This document shows, piece after piece, positions 29,440 through 43,947 of a stretch of 64,000 nucleotides of DNA. Position 1 is the stretch's first letter. The number at the start of each line of letters is the position of its first letter. The notes below the pieces were generated by a model that was not told the origin of the DNA, did not search any database, and saw only the letters and a list, made by a program, of their open reading frames with translations. A program made the translations under genes and the position numbers. This stretch comes from Epiperipatus broadwayi (Eukaryota > Onychophora > Udeonychophora > Euonychophora > Peripatidae), in assembly GCA_028023455.1 (NCBI GenBank), contig JAQFVV010013313.1, positions 41,001-105,000 on the forward strand. Reading direction: 5' to 3'.

Positions 29440-29990
29440 CTCAAAATGTATAAAGGTAACATAAGTTCTGTTTATGAAGAAAAAAACAGAGTTACATAGG
29501 TAAATCAGTTCCTATAGCATGAATTCAAAGGTCATGATGCCCAGGGTCTGAGGAATAGGCTTGAGGAAAGAGGCAAAAAATAATCAATTCCAAAGCCAGT
29601 TTGTCATCGTTTCCAGAATAGGAGATTTAGGGAATTGAGACCCCGGATATTCATTCATGATACTTTCAGATTCATGTGGCATTAATTCAACAAAAACATT
29701 ACAACATGTTTTCATTGAACAGCTGGTGAAAATTTCCAGGATAAATTTACCTTTGCAAACTCAGCATTTACTGATCCTGCTACGAGAATGGATACTGGTT
29801 TCTCCTTTGATGATCTGGATCACAAGCCATCAATGGGAGATTTTTTTAGCACTTTCTGCTTTTGAGTCTATAGGACAGTCAGAGACCTTTTCTTTTGAGT
29901 CCTTGGATGGCAAGCCATCCATATATGTGCTCCATATGTGTTACTTTAGAGTCCATAGGTGGCTTATGAATAACTATTTTATATAAGAGT
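29440..29990. other. G+C-richer unassigned segment with two competing open frames
   Basis: Plus strand 29,657-29,986 is open for 109 codons. Another plus frame over about 29,726-29,870 reads DKFTFANSAFTDPATR, then FSFDDLDHKPSMGDFFSTF and looks more protein-like (aromatic/acidic). Near-repeats of TTGAGTCY-TGG words occur at 29,863, 29,895 and 29,948. I recognise no family. An old exon, processed copy or TE frame are all possible. Confidence 0.25.
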
Positions 29991-30326
29991 TTATTAATCA
30001 AAAAAAGCAAGTCATATATAATGGTACATTACTTTTATAAGCTTGTATTTACAAAAATGCAATGCAGAGAGTGTACCAATAGCTCAAACAAGCTCTTAAT
30101 TAATAAGTGTGATATGAGAAAATATTTAAAATCTTTATACAGAATACTCCCATCTTCAAACCAACTAGTTTCAAGCTTATGGCTCATATATATAATTTTA
30201 TTTTCAAGATCACAGATTTTTTGAACAAATATTTTTTCCCTGTTATAACTCCATATCTTGTGTTTCTTATATGAATGAATTTATATGCTAAAAATTTTTT
30301 TGTGTAAGCATTTTCTGAACACTGTA

Positions 30327-31642
30327 CACCTGGATCTCATTTTATGTGGTAGATAGGTTCCTAAGAAAATGCACACAAAAGAAATTGCACAAAAATAGAC
30401 TTAACTTACCTTGAAAAATGGGGGATATGTACTGTAATTTTCCAAAAATCATATAAAAGCAAACGTAAAATTACTTTAAAATTCACATAAAAAAAAAATA
30501 AGAAAATAAAATATGACTAATAAAAATTTCAAATTTGAAAAAATTTGATACAAGACAAACTTTTTTTTACTTTTTTTTTATTAACTACAGTATTTATTTT
30601 TATTCAAAACAATATATTTTTATGTGTAATTTACATTTTTTCATACATGTACAGTATTTTAATCATTATCGCTATTTGAGACATCAGATTCATCATGATG
30701 TGATGTGATGTGAGATATTGTAGCTTCTTCTTAAATGAAGTCAAGAGGAAATACAACTAAAACATTTTCCAATCACTGTTAATCCTTTCCATTTTGCAAA
30801 GCGATCTAAAATTAAAATTTTTGTTTCCAAAGAAATTCATTTTCTTGGGTGTTTTTTTTTCTCTTCATTAGAGTAAACTAAAAGTTTAAAATAAAAATAA
30901 GAACATAGACTTACAATAATAAAAAGACACTAACTCACCATTATTGGGAAAAAAATAATTAAAACTAACAATTAAAAATTAAATTCTTATTTTTGTCTTT
31001 AATTTTCAATTCCATTTAAAAATCAAATTTCATCGTTTCACATCACCTTAATTTCAGATCACGTTACATAATTTTAAAATTGTTAATTACAATTACAAAT
31101 CAGATTTTAATTATCAAATTTAATTGTGCCCATTGCTATTACTCACTTTTTAAAAATAAACTTGTGGACACTAAATGATTAATTGATTATGTACTCTTTT
31201 TATAAAAAGCAAAAATAGAACATGATTTAAAGTGCAAAAACAACAACATACATAGTATTTTTCATCTATAACATTTGAACAGATTTACATTATAGTCTTG
31301 TAAAATTTAATGTGTGTATATAAAATGGGGAAATCCTGATTTCAAGTGAATTATGAATTTCTTTATTGCATAAAATCTATTACAGTACTATTATAAAGTG
31401 CTGAAAATATTGAAATTATTAGATGGAAGTTGAACTCTGATACTGCACTATTACTTTAAATATGATGTGAGTGCATGAAATTTATAATATTTAAAGTAAT
31501 AGCACATTCTCAGAGCTTGACATCTGATCTAATAATTTTTATCACATAAAAGAAAACTGCATACAAAGATATTAAGAAGATACATGAATCGCATAATTTC
31601 AAAATTGCATTAAATATATCTGCATAAAATGAGACCCGGGTG
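30327..31642 (-). mobile_element. pogo/Tigger-like DNA transposon relic, 1.3 kb
   Basis: The inverted ends CACCTGGATCTCATTTTATG (30,327-30,346) and the complement of CACCCGGGTCTCATTTTATG (31,623-31,642) differ at two positions. Each is followed outward by a TA, the target duplication of Tc1/mariner/pogo elements. The subterminal wording (TTTTATGTGG, GGTTCCTAAGAAAATGCACA, AAATTGCACAAAAATAG) is typical of Tigger-type ends. On the minus strand a transposase tail may survive at 30,659-30,730: EEATISHITSHHDESDVSNS and a final DND-stop, the acidic end common in pogo/Tigger proteins. The rest of the transposase is not readable, so the element is inactive. Confidence 0.75.
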
Positions 31643-31644
31643 TA

Positions 31645-32289
31645 TTTGTGATTTTTTCTTGAAAAAATTTTGTCAAAAAAATCTAAGAGTACTAATTTTT
31701 GTTCATTCTGATTTTATTGTAAATTTAATTGATGGGGATATTGATGAATATCAAGAATATTTACCATGAAGATATACAACAAATGTGTTACCAAATAGTG
31801 AAGCTAGACTATAGTGGGATATGAAGAAATAATTATGGCTAGCAATTAGGGATAACAATAATGACCCTTTAGATCTCCCTTTCTGTTGAAAACCTCTATA
31901 CAGAATGTTAATATGGTTAAATTTTACTACCAATATGAATAGTTGTTTTGATTTTCAAACTATAACAATTAATTAATCTTTTTCTTACAATAAACAATGC
32001 ATTATAACAGTTTTCCATATCAAAACTTACCAACATGTTATTTCTTCATTAATAATACAAGCTGCTTAGAATTTCTTACAAAGAACTGTGTCTTGTATGT
32101 TAAAATTTTTAAGAATCATGACAAGAAATCTCTATAAATTTTGGGAAGATACATTTCTAGAACTAACATTAAATTGACCATAAAGTTTTAAAATGTTGTT
32201 AAAATATAATGTTAATTACTTTTTCAAAATCAATAAAGTGTCTGTGATTATTTGAGTAATTTTTATATCTTTTTTTTTTTTGTAGTCAG
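31645..32289. other. AT-rich stretch between pogo-like and PLE relics
   Basis: No supported feature. A 60-codon minus frame at 31,751-31,933 has no motif. Confidence 0.5.
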
Positions 32290-32760
32290 TAGCAGATTCT
32301 TTTGTCACTGTTTTATACTGGCATACTGCTAGGAGATGCCCTCATTGTAATAAGTTATATCCATTATATCTGTAATATTGCCTTTGTCAGCAGGAAGAAT
32401 AAGTATGGGCTCATCTAGTTTGAGAGAATTAATAGTGTTACTCTCATTATAGAAATGTTTGATATCAGTTTTTGGCATTTGTCAAGGGTACTTTTATTTC
32501 TCCAGAAAAATTCCACTGTTTCTTCTAAAGATACATTTTGAGTGATTCCGTCAATGTCCATCATTATATCTAATAAAGAGATATCACACAGTGTGAAGAT
32601 ACAATTTAATCCTTTTTTCCAGAAAAGAAATTTCTCCATCAATTTGATGGTGAAAACTATGCTTGTAAATTTATAAAATTGAAAATTTATTTTGCACAGC
32701 ATCATTTTTTATATACCTGTGTAGTCTTAGAGGTTTTTTTTAATTTTCCATGCAAATAAT
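32290..32760 (-). pseudogene. Penelope-like element relic: N-terminal region with DKG motif
   Basis: The minus-strand frame 32,705-32,415 reads FWKKGLNCIFTLCDISLLD, matching the 'kGLnF.PTP' block found before the RT of PLEs. It continues past a frame break to DEPILILPADKGNITDIMD (32,378-32,395 encode the ADKGN core), the conserved DKG block at the start of PLE RT. A stop follows shortly and the RT palm is absent. Upstream minus-strand sequence to about 33,250, interrupted by a SINE, may hold the element's first residues but is too decayed to be sure. It cannot be assigned to type 1 or 2 because the relics of those types lack this part. Confidence 0.75.
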
Positions 32761-32890
32761 AATATATTTTCATTGTGTAAAAATCTAATGATGTGATTAT
32801 TGGCGCAGTTATTTTTTTTAAAAAATATTCTAAAGTCACTAATGGCTTGTACATTTTGGTATTTGGAAATAATTTGAGCATTTAATCTTT

Positions 32891-32989
32891 TTTTCACATG
32901 TCAAAGCTTCGGCCAGGAAGCGAACCCACAAACCCGGGACAACTGCTTGTAAGCCAGCTGTGCTGACTACTCGGCCACCAATACTTGAC
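32891..32989 (-). mobile_element. tRNA-derived SINE, copy 2, with 14-bp target duplication
   Basis: The minus strand reads GTGGCCGAGTAGTCAGC (A box), TTACAAGCAGTTGTCC, then GGGTTCGCTTCCTGGCC, whose GGTTCGCTTCC is a near-perfect pol III B box, and ends CACATG plus an A-run. It is flanked by AGCATTTAATCTTT at 32,877-32,890 and 32,990-33,003. This is the least diverged of three copies. It is probably inserted in the N-terminal part of an older PLE. Confidence 0.93.
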
Positions 32990-33003
32990 AGCATTTAATC
33001 TTT

Positions 33004-34350
33004 CTCTTAATGTCTTAACAGAGTCTCACTTGCTCTCTAAGTATTATTTTCAGATTTTTGGGAGTTAGTAAAAGATTTTATTTGCAAACTCGTAGAAACA
33101 ATTTCTTCAAATGCATCTTTAAATAAAAATGTTAATTTATTTTTAACTCTGCCCAGTTTTAGACATATTTTTTTATAATCTCAAATTTGACATCGGTCCA
33201 CCCTGAATTGGAATATTTTCTGAAGCTTTGTGATGATGGTATTTTAATAGTTATTAAATAATGGACTATTTTTATCATTTAACTTTTCTAAACACATTTG
33301 ATATTTAATATTAGATGATGAAAACAACTCAACATATAATTATTACTAAGATATAATCATCGCAAATTTTCAGTCAAACATTAATACAATTATGTGTAAT
33401 TTGAAAAAAAAACATATACTGACAAATAATTTATATTCTTCTATTATAACTTCAGTTACAAAAAGTTCTAATATCATTTCCTCACCAATATAGAATATTT
33501 AGATAGCATTTTTATGAGTCAGCTATGTTGTCAAATTAACTCTCTTACTACTACATTAAGCAGCTATTGACAAAATATTAATTTTAATATTAGTAAATTA
33601 TCCTCTATTAAAATTTCACTTTTTTTGGATTGAAGATAATTTTTGTTTCATTTTCATTATTTTAACACATCATTATGTGTTTGTTTACCCCCTGTCATCA
33701 CACATGAATTCTGGAGTCACATTGAAATGTGAATGTGTCACTATTCAGTTTAACTGAATTTGATTAACAGTTCATGATTTTTTTTTCTATTATACTTCAT
33801 TCTAGATTTAAAAAAAAAATTGCAATCTATTTTTTTTTTTAAAAAAAAAGGCTATTTTTTTTTTTTTTAATATGGCATTTTTTCTCCTTTGCAAAACATA
33901 AAAACTTACTTTGTAATTAGTTGGCAGTTTTAATCACCCGCTTTACGTTTCTTGTTTCAATTAAACATTGTAATGATTTTATTACCCGTTTTCTCGACAA
34001 TGAGAATAGTTTTAAAGCTACTATCACCAGTAATAAATCTTTAGAAATATAAGCATATTGACAAGTATTGAGCAATTAAGACAGCACTTAAATAAAATAA
34101 CCCTATCAAAGATAACAAACTATTTAATAGCCGGAACACTATCTTTAAACATTCAAGTAAATAATATTTTTATTGCATAGTAAATTAAAACTGCTTTCTT
34201 GTTATTAATAGTGAATATATACAAATACAATGTGTTTAAAAATAATCTTACATAGTTTAAACTTTTAATAAGTTAAACAGAATATATTTAAAGCTTACTA
34301 ACATTAAACATCACTGTTTATTTATACCAAATTTCTACTATATGTTGCCT
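33004..34350. other. AT-rich stretch with long A and T runs
   Basis: 33,180-33,250 may belong to the PLE upstream of the SINE. Homopolymer A/T runs of 8-12 bases cluster at 33,779-33,870. No other feature is supported. Confidence 0.5.
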
Positions 34351-34440
34351 TTGACAGAATAGCTCAGTTGGTAGCGCGTTTGTCTTAAATTCGATGTTCA
34401 AGAATCTAAAAGTGCGAGTTCAACTTCTAATTGAATATTG
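34351..34440 (+). pseudogene. tRNA-like sequence (possible Leu(TAA)-type ancestor)
   Basis: TAGCTCAGTTGG (34,360-34,371) is a canonical A box/D arm. CTTAAAT could be an anticodon loop with TAA. GAGTTCAACTT (34,416-34,426) is B-box-like. The spacing between boxes suggests a long variable arm as in Leu/Ser tRNAs. The T stem and acceptor stem pair poorly, so a functional tRNA is unlikely. It is either a tRNA pseudogene or a SINE head. Confidence 0.45.
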
Positions 34441-34718
34441 TCACTGTGCATATAGTCCAGCAACACTTGAAGTAGAATGGAGAATAATACTACTCGAAGC
34501 GTTATGTAATTACTAACCTGTATTGTTTATTTGTGTGTTATTACTAACAAGTTGTTTGTATTTGAAAAGTTTAAATAAACTTTAAAATTTTCTATACATT
34601 CAACATTCACTCATAAATGATGGAAATAGTCCTATATATCACATCTTATAACGGTTTACTTATTTTAAAATTTTTTCTATAAATTTCACAAACAAGTAGA
34701 TCAATGATATATATATGT

Positions 34719-34787
34719 TATAGCACCGGCCTGACGCGAACCCACAACCGATGACCTCCCGGCTAACAACGCGCTACACCACATTAG
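34719..34787 (-). mobile_element. tRNA-like SINE relic, second family
   Basis: The minus strand reads TGGTGTAGCGCG (A-box-like, at 34,770-34,781), then GGGTTCGCGTC (B-box-like, 34,733-34,743), then GGCCGGTGCTATAAC followed by a TA tract. The GGTGCTATAAC end recurs at 50,469-50,480, suggesting a family with a TA-rich tail distinct from the three 100-bp SINEs. Confidence 0.5.
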
Positions 34788-35496
34788 TAATATGATCAAT
34801 TGCTATTGAACTTTTTATATTTTTTTAAATAATGGAGTATGATTCTATTACTCTTCGTATATAACTTCTACTTTTTTCAGGTTTAATGAACATATTTTTT
34901 TTATTTCAATACTTTATTAGGCATTATTATTTTTATGATAATATTTTTCTTTGTTCATCTTTTACATAAATTCTGAATTCCTTTTCAAAATCAACAAATT
35001 AATCAGTCATATCCAAAACCAAAAGAACTTGCTTAACGTAGTTATAATATTTTTTTAAAAAAAAAAATCATTTACTTTGATTTCAAAAAGAAGAATAAAG
35101 ATGGAAAGTACTGTAAAATATGTAAGACTTGTTGAAAAAAGGTCTGTATATGCTGTGTTAGCTTGTGGTTAAACACTTGTAGAGGTCCCTACTATCGCAT
35201 TTTACACCCCTATTCTCGAGGTTACAGCCTCAGTAAATATTATTCGATTATCTTAAATTGAGTTTAATATGTATTGCACAATAGATCTACATCAGAATAA
35301 TATGAATTAGGAATTAGAAATCAAGTAAAAATGGCCGATATAAGTATACAATTTACTTGAATGGAGTGCCTTTGTTAAGCATAAATACTATTAAAAACAA
35401 TATGCTTATGTATATAAAAATTTTTTTTCTTTTTTATTACCCTTATTTATAGTTTTGAGATGTGCTTACTTATTTGAACAGCAAACACACAAAATG

Positions 35497-35608
35497 GTTA
35501 AGAATGGTGGCCTAGGGGTTAGCATAGCCACCTTACAAGAAGTTATCCAGGGGTTTGCTTCCCAGCTGACACTTTGACATATGAAAAAAAAATAAAAAAA
35601 AAAAACAC
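35497..35608 (+). mobile_element. tRNA-derived SINE, copy 3, with 9-bp target duplication
   Basis: Plus strand: GGTGGCCTAGGGGTTAGC (A box), CTTACAAGAAGTTATCC, GGGGTTTGCTTCCCAGC (degenerate B box), CTTTGACATATG and a long A-rich tail. CACAAAATG flanks it at 35,488-35,496 and 35,609-35,617. The tail shows that the 3' end is A-rich, consistent with mobilisation by a LINE that primes on poly(A). Confidence 0.9.
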
Positions 35609-35617
35609 CACAAAATG

Positions 35618-37255
35618 TGCAGAAATAGATGTTGGAAGCAACAAAAAGAGATTGAACAATAAGAAAGTAAGTAGTTATTACTAATTATATTAAAACTTTT
35701 TAAAAAGTTGTTTAAGCACAGTTATTTATCTTCAATCTTCCGGCAGTTCTATACAAAATTATTACTAAAATCATTAAAACACAATAACACTAAAAAAGCT
35801 AAGATTGATTAGAATGCTTGAAAGGATATTTTTTTCTTTAAAACATTTTATAGTAAGATTACAGTAAACATTGTTAATTAAAATGAGAAACTAAAAATAA
35901 AATAGATGGATATTCCTTAATTCATCAAAATTTTATATGAGTTAATATCTTTGGAGATTGTTTCACCTAAAAATAAATAGAAATGATTTTTTTTATATAT
36001 AATGAATGCTTTTATTTATAGTGAACTAAAAAGCAAAAAAAAAAAATAATAACTGTTGTTTTAAACACAACTGGTGTTTTAATATTTAACACGAAATAAG
36101 GATAGAGTCAGATATTAAATAAGTTAATTCATAATCATAAAAAGTCATGTTTGACTTATATTTTGATGTATAAGTAGCTATATATAACATTAACTTCCAT
36201 AATATATAAATTATTTATATATTTCTTAATGCATTGGACTAAGATTTAGATAGAAGAAAAAAATATGCAAAACTAGAATAGGTTATATAAAGGAAAAAGA
36301 TAGAGGATAATTTATTTATTATACCTCAGATAATTAAAATTAAGTAAGACAAAGTGCTGACTATTGTATTTTTAAATATAAAAAAGATTTGTGACAATGT
36401 GGACGATATAATTTGAAATTCTTGAAAATATGAGAATAAACTTATTGTTTTCAAGAATGACTGAAACTCTTTACAATGATTTTTTAAAGTACGGAGTAGG
36501 TTATAGAATGGAAAGGAAATATGAAACTGGATTAAAACTAAATGCCCACATTCACATTTATTGTTTATTTTGAATCTAAAGAATTGGAAATATAAATAAA
36601 ATATTAGGGATAAAAGTAAGAATTCCGATAGTTGAAATCAAAATAATATATAATATAGTAGACATTTTTTTTTTTTAAAAAAGGTCAACAAATATGGATT
36701 TTTTGGAAAGGTAAATAGAAAGCATAAAATTGAAATATGGGTAATGAAAGATATTAGACTCAAAAACATGAAGAATTGTAGGTGTTTAAATATTATGTTT
36801 AATGGAAGAAGATATTTGCACAGAAAGTTTAAGAGTAGAATTGAGAATAAGAGGAAAACAATGTAATAGGATTCATTAAAAATCCAACATATTTTTTTAA
36901 TCAATATGTGGTAGTTGTAATTATTTGGAAGCAAGTGGAGGTGTTATTTATTATTTAGAAGTAATGCACTTATATTAATAAAGAAACTCAGAATCTTTTA
37001 ACCAAAATAAAATGAGAAGATTGACATGTATTAGGAAGTAAACTTAGGCTATTAAAAGATGAGAGTGAGCGGACTTATTTTCTGATGAAGGAAATTAATT
37101 TAAATATAAAATATTTGTAGCTTATAATATAAAAATGAATATGGATTAGTAAAAATAGTGTTTAAGTGAAATATGTGATGTCAACAAACATTTGTTGGAC
37201 AAGAAAGTAGTACAATATGCAAATTAATAGACACACCTTTTATTTCATATTTATA
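35618..37255. other. AT-rich stretch with no recognised feature
   Basis: No TE signature or RNA gene seen. The Leu/Ile/Phe-rich minus frame at 36,638-36,934 is a low-complexity product of A/T content. Confidence 0.5.
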
Positions 37256-37260
37256 TTTAA

Positions 37261-38140
37261 AATTGTGATTATTTATTAAAAGCATAGGAAGTATATAATT
37301 ACTTTAGAAAAAGGCTTTAACCTTTATCATATGCACGTTAAATGTTTATAATAGTCAAACAATGTTGCTTTTTGACTATAGAGGGACCTCTCAAACCTCA
37401 CTACAAGATAGGGACTTTATAAAAATAAGAGTTGTCATCTTGTCTTTAATAAATTCCCACTTATGGAGATCAATCTGAAACATCTTTATTGGATAGTGTT
37501 AAGCTGTTAATTTCTTCACTTTTTAAGTCCACTATTGACTCACACAAAATTTTGCAATTTAAAGCTAGTCAATATTATGATCTTTATAATTGAAAAGTAT
37601 AAACTAATGTAAAATTGTGATTATTAATTAAGCATATAGGAAGTATGTAAATACTTTAGAGGGTGGTTTTAATCTTTATTATATGCACTTTGAACATGTG
37701 TAATAGTAATACAATGTTGTTTGAGAGGTCCCTCTATAATCAAAAACAATATTGTTTGACTATTTTAAATACTCAAGGCATATATTATAAAAGTTAAAGC
37801 ATTTCTCTAAATTATTTACATACTTCCTATGCACTTAATAAATAATAAAATGTTTACATTAGTGTATACATTTCCATTATAAACATCTTAATATTGACTT
37901 GCTGTAAATCACAAAATTTTGCCTGAGTCAACAGTGGATTTAAAAAATGAAAAGAGTAACGACTTCATACTATCATATCAAGATGCTTCAGATTGACCTA
38001 TATAAGTGGAAATTTAGTTAAAGATAAAATTACCATTCCTATCTTTATAAAGTCATTATTTTGGGTCAAAATTTGAGATCTACGTTTATAATCAAAAAAC
38101 AACAATGTTTGATTATTATGAACACTCAAGGCACATATGA
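37261..38140. repeat. Nested inverted copies of a TIR element
   Basis: Centre: a 362-bp unit, 37,377-37,738, with perfect 20-bp inverted ends starting TATAGAGGGACCTC (37,377-37,396 and 37,719-37,738). Its inner body (37,397-37,600) recurs inverted at about 37,856-38,075; both carry CAATCTGAA or its complement, the CACAAAATTTTG area and a CCACTATTGACTC/GAGTCAACAGTGG pair. A subterminal block with AGGAAGTATRTAA and TATATGC words occurs at 37,261-37,376 (+), 37,612-37,718 (+) and 37,739-37,855 (-), and part of it again at 38,076-38,140 (-). No protein is encoded, so these are non-autonomous elements. TA at the tips fits a Tc1/mariner-type MITE. Confidence 0.75.
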
Positions 38141-40428
38141 TAATGGATAGAAAAAAATAATAGCTCATTATAAATTTGGGAAATGAAAATAAACAATTTC
38201 AAACTATATAAGAAAAAAAGGATCGTTTATTTAATACAGGGTATGAGATTTGAATATAAAAAAACTAGCAAATGATGGAATAAGAATTTGGATTGTGGAT
38301 TTATAGTGTAGATATAGTTATATGAAAATGGAAATGAGAATTTTCAAATCTATTTTTGAAATGCAATTGTTAAAGATAATCAAAATATCTTATACAGAGT
38401 GGGAAAAATTGAAAGTTGAATGATGATAAAGTCATGAAGATTTTATGATGTTTTTGTTTAGGTCTTTAAACAAAAAAGAAAGGTTAAGGAAATGAAATTA
38501 ACAAAATATATTTCATTAAAATTAACTAGAACAAAAAAAAAAAAAAAATTAATGTTTAAAAAGTAAAAAAGTACCATGAGTGACAAGTGAGGTTTTAGAG
38601 ATGTACAAAAAAATTATAGAAAAGAAATGTATAACCTGCTTAACAGGATCTCTCGTACATAGCCTTAGTGTAAAAACATTATTTGCTTGAAGAAGTTATT
38701 TTACATCACATGCCACTGCTTAAACATAATGTCTGCAAAAATCATTACTAAAACAATTACATCTGAACTGCCACTTTCTAATGAATTGTTTCAAATGATA
38801 AATATTAAAATGCAAAAATGATAGTTGCTTGTATAAATATAAGATAATGAATGGATTGAAAGCATATCAGAATTTACTCGTTTATTAACTACTGTTTGCG
38901 TCAATTAATCACCAAAAAAAAAAAAGACTTCGAAGTTTTGTAATTTTATTAACCATGCCTGTACATCTTAAACACTAGATTATATTACTGCTTTTGTTTT
39001 CTTTATATATTTTATTCACTATAAATTTGTTACCGCTACAAAAGTTTCTTGAACTTATAAACAAGTGCATTAATGTAATTGATAATAAAAATTGTATATA
39101 GTTAAATATATAGTTTTCTTTATTTTCTTATTTAAATATCCTTTTATGAAATAAAACATCTCGTTTTATGTTAAATAAATTTCCTCATTATTATTTGTCC
39201 ACTATAATGATAAATAAATAAAAAAAAATAGAATTTTATGACAGAATAAAAAATAATGTCAATTTCAACTTAAGAAGCGTCTTGTATTAATAAAGAGATT
39301 TATTATGTTTTCAATACCAACAAATGATAAAAGAAGATTAAAAACAAACAAAAAAAAAAGCAACGCATTCAGTTATAATTCACTTTTAATATAATCTTCT
39401 CAGTATATATGCTCTTAGCAGTCTAATATTCAAACAAACTTCATTAATACGGATTCTAATGTACTTATAATAATAATAATAATAAGTTTTATAATTAAAT
39501 ACTGAAACGCATTTAAAAAAAGTAGAAAATTAGTTGTTGTTGTTGTTGTTTTTTCCATGATGATGAATATGAAAAGGTATGAACAGCGCACATTCAAAAT
39601 GGGATTTTAAAAATACCTGTGACAGGTGTAATATATTTAAATTATTGTAACAAAATTAATAATAAGAAATACTTAGATTAATTTTATTTTTTTCTAACAT
39701 TTTGTGTTAGGTTTTAACAACTCAAACAATAAGTATCGACATAATACCTGATAAAAAGGTTCAATAAGCATTGTGTTATCCAAAAATGTATTCCTTGTAA
39801 AAAGTGAAATTTAGTTTTCCGCTTATGATTGTTAATAACACTAGTCAAAATAACATACAACTATAGCAAATTATATACTTAGGATTCAGTATAATATTAA
39901 AAGGTGAATAGGATATCTCGAATCAACAAGTCTATTCTCCAATTTACTTTCCACACAAAATTTCAAAGATGATATTTAAACTTTTACATTAAATAAATTA
40001 GTTTGTATAAATATTTTAATCAGCCAAGAGTAGGCTGAATTGAAAATAATTTTAGTATTGTGGATAACAATCTAGTATTGAGTTATAGAGATGAATAATG
40101 AATATGAGAACATTATACTTTAGATTTGTAGATTGCGAAAAAGATTTTATTCCATAAATAATTTTGTACTGATTAATGTATTCAATAAACAAGATATTAA
40201 AGCAGTCAATCCTATTTAACAATTGAGCTTCATGGTCCTTCATACTTATCAAGTTACTAACCCATGTTTAAACCTTATGTTCTATCCCGCTCCTATATTC
40301 ATGTATATCTATTTTATGTATATGTTTGAGATGTGCACCTAAAAAGTTATAAAGTTTAGCTTCTAATATTTTTTACTATTATTTACTATTAATTCTTCTG
40401 AAAATCAAAATATATTGGGTGCAGTTCA
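38141..40428. other. AT-rich stretch with small microsatellites
   Basis: Contains a short (AAT)n near 39,470-39,486 and (TTG)n at 39,534-39,550. No gene or TE end recognised. Confidence 0.5.
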
Positions 40429-40450
40429 TATATATATATATATATATATA
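40429..40450. repeat. (TA)n tract at family A junction
   Basis: Eleven TA units directly adjoining the 3' end of family A copy 3. Confidence 0.9.
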
Positions 40451-43228
<2,778 letters not shown>

Positions 43229-43851
43229 CCAGTAGACAGAATATTTTTGAAACATCAAGGAGTTTATGAAATGCCATGTTTGCAGGGCAAAAGAAGCTAT
43301 GTGGGTCATTCTAATAGACAAATAAATGTCAGAATTAAGGAACATAGAAATGCTTTTAATCAAAAAATTAGCACGTCAGTTTTTACTTCCCATTTTTTAG
43401 AAATTGGTCACAAACCTGATTTTGATAATACAAAAATACTTGTATTGAAAATATATGATTTAGGAACCATTAGAGAGTCAATTGAAATATTAAAGAGACC
43501 TACTGGTTTAAATAGGGTAGACAAAACACAATGTGGAAACCTATCATTTTATCATGACATCTGACTTTTTACTATTACTAATATTAACTTGAAATTAATA
43601 TGTGAAAAATCTGAGGGAAATAAACATTTTTGATTAGTCTCATATTGTGAATGCTGAACAACTTCAAGTTGAATCTCACTTTTCATACCCCACTGAGTCA
43701 TGTTATTCTTTGATATCTAATGATTGTTCTTTCAAAAGTTAACCTTGATAATGGCAGTTGCTAGTCCATCGAAATATCAGATTGTAATGCAAAATAATAC
43801 ACAGTTTGTACATAACATATTGTTTTATCTACATCATATAACCATGAAAAC

Positions 43852-43853
<2 letters not shown>
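43229..43853 (+). pseudogene. Penelope-like element type 1, right arm (5'-truncated, head-to-head)
   Basis: The plus frame 43,226-43,564 reads DRIFLKHQGVYEMPCLQGKR, SYVGHSNRQINVRIKEHRNA, then GTIRESIEILKRPTGLNRVD and ends FYHDI-stop. This is the best GIY-YIG domain in the window: VYEM for GIY, SYVG for YIG, and the conserved Arg of RIKEH. One of the usual Cys ligands in C-x2-C is Gly here (CLQGKR against CLQCSR in the left arm). The end of the frame differs from the left arm, where the frame runs ~30 residues further, so a frame change is likely. The 3' part matches the left arm up to the second (TA)n array. Confidence 0.92.
43745..43778 (+). ncRNA. Hammerhead-like motif in PLE 3' region (right arm)
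   Basis: Same motif as at 42,662-42,695 but on the plus strand: TTGATAATGG, stem partner CCAT, CGAAATATC. The two copies are identical across it while neighbouring bases differ, which hints at conservation but is based on only two copies. Confidence 0.35.

Positions 43854-43944
<91 letters not shown>
43854..43944. repeat. (TA)n microsatellite, right border of PLE pair
   Basis: TA array of about the same length as the left border (42,523-42,613), with one GTTT interruption near 43,892. Confidence 0.97.

Positions 43945-43947
<3 letters not shown>

Noticed and set aside
36638-36934. 98-codon minus frame of Leu/Ile/Phe
   Set aside because: Low-complexity product of A/T-rich DNA; no motif and no duplicate.
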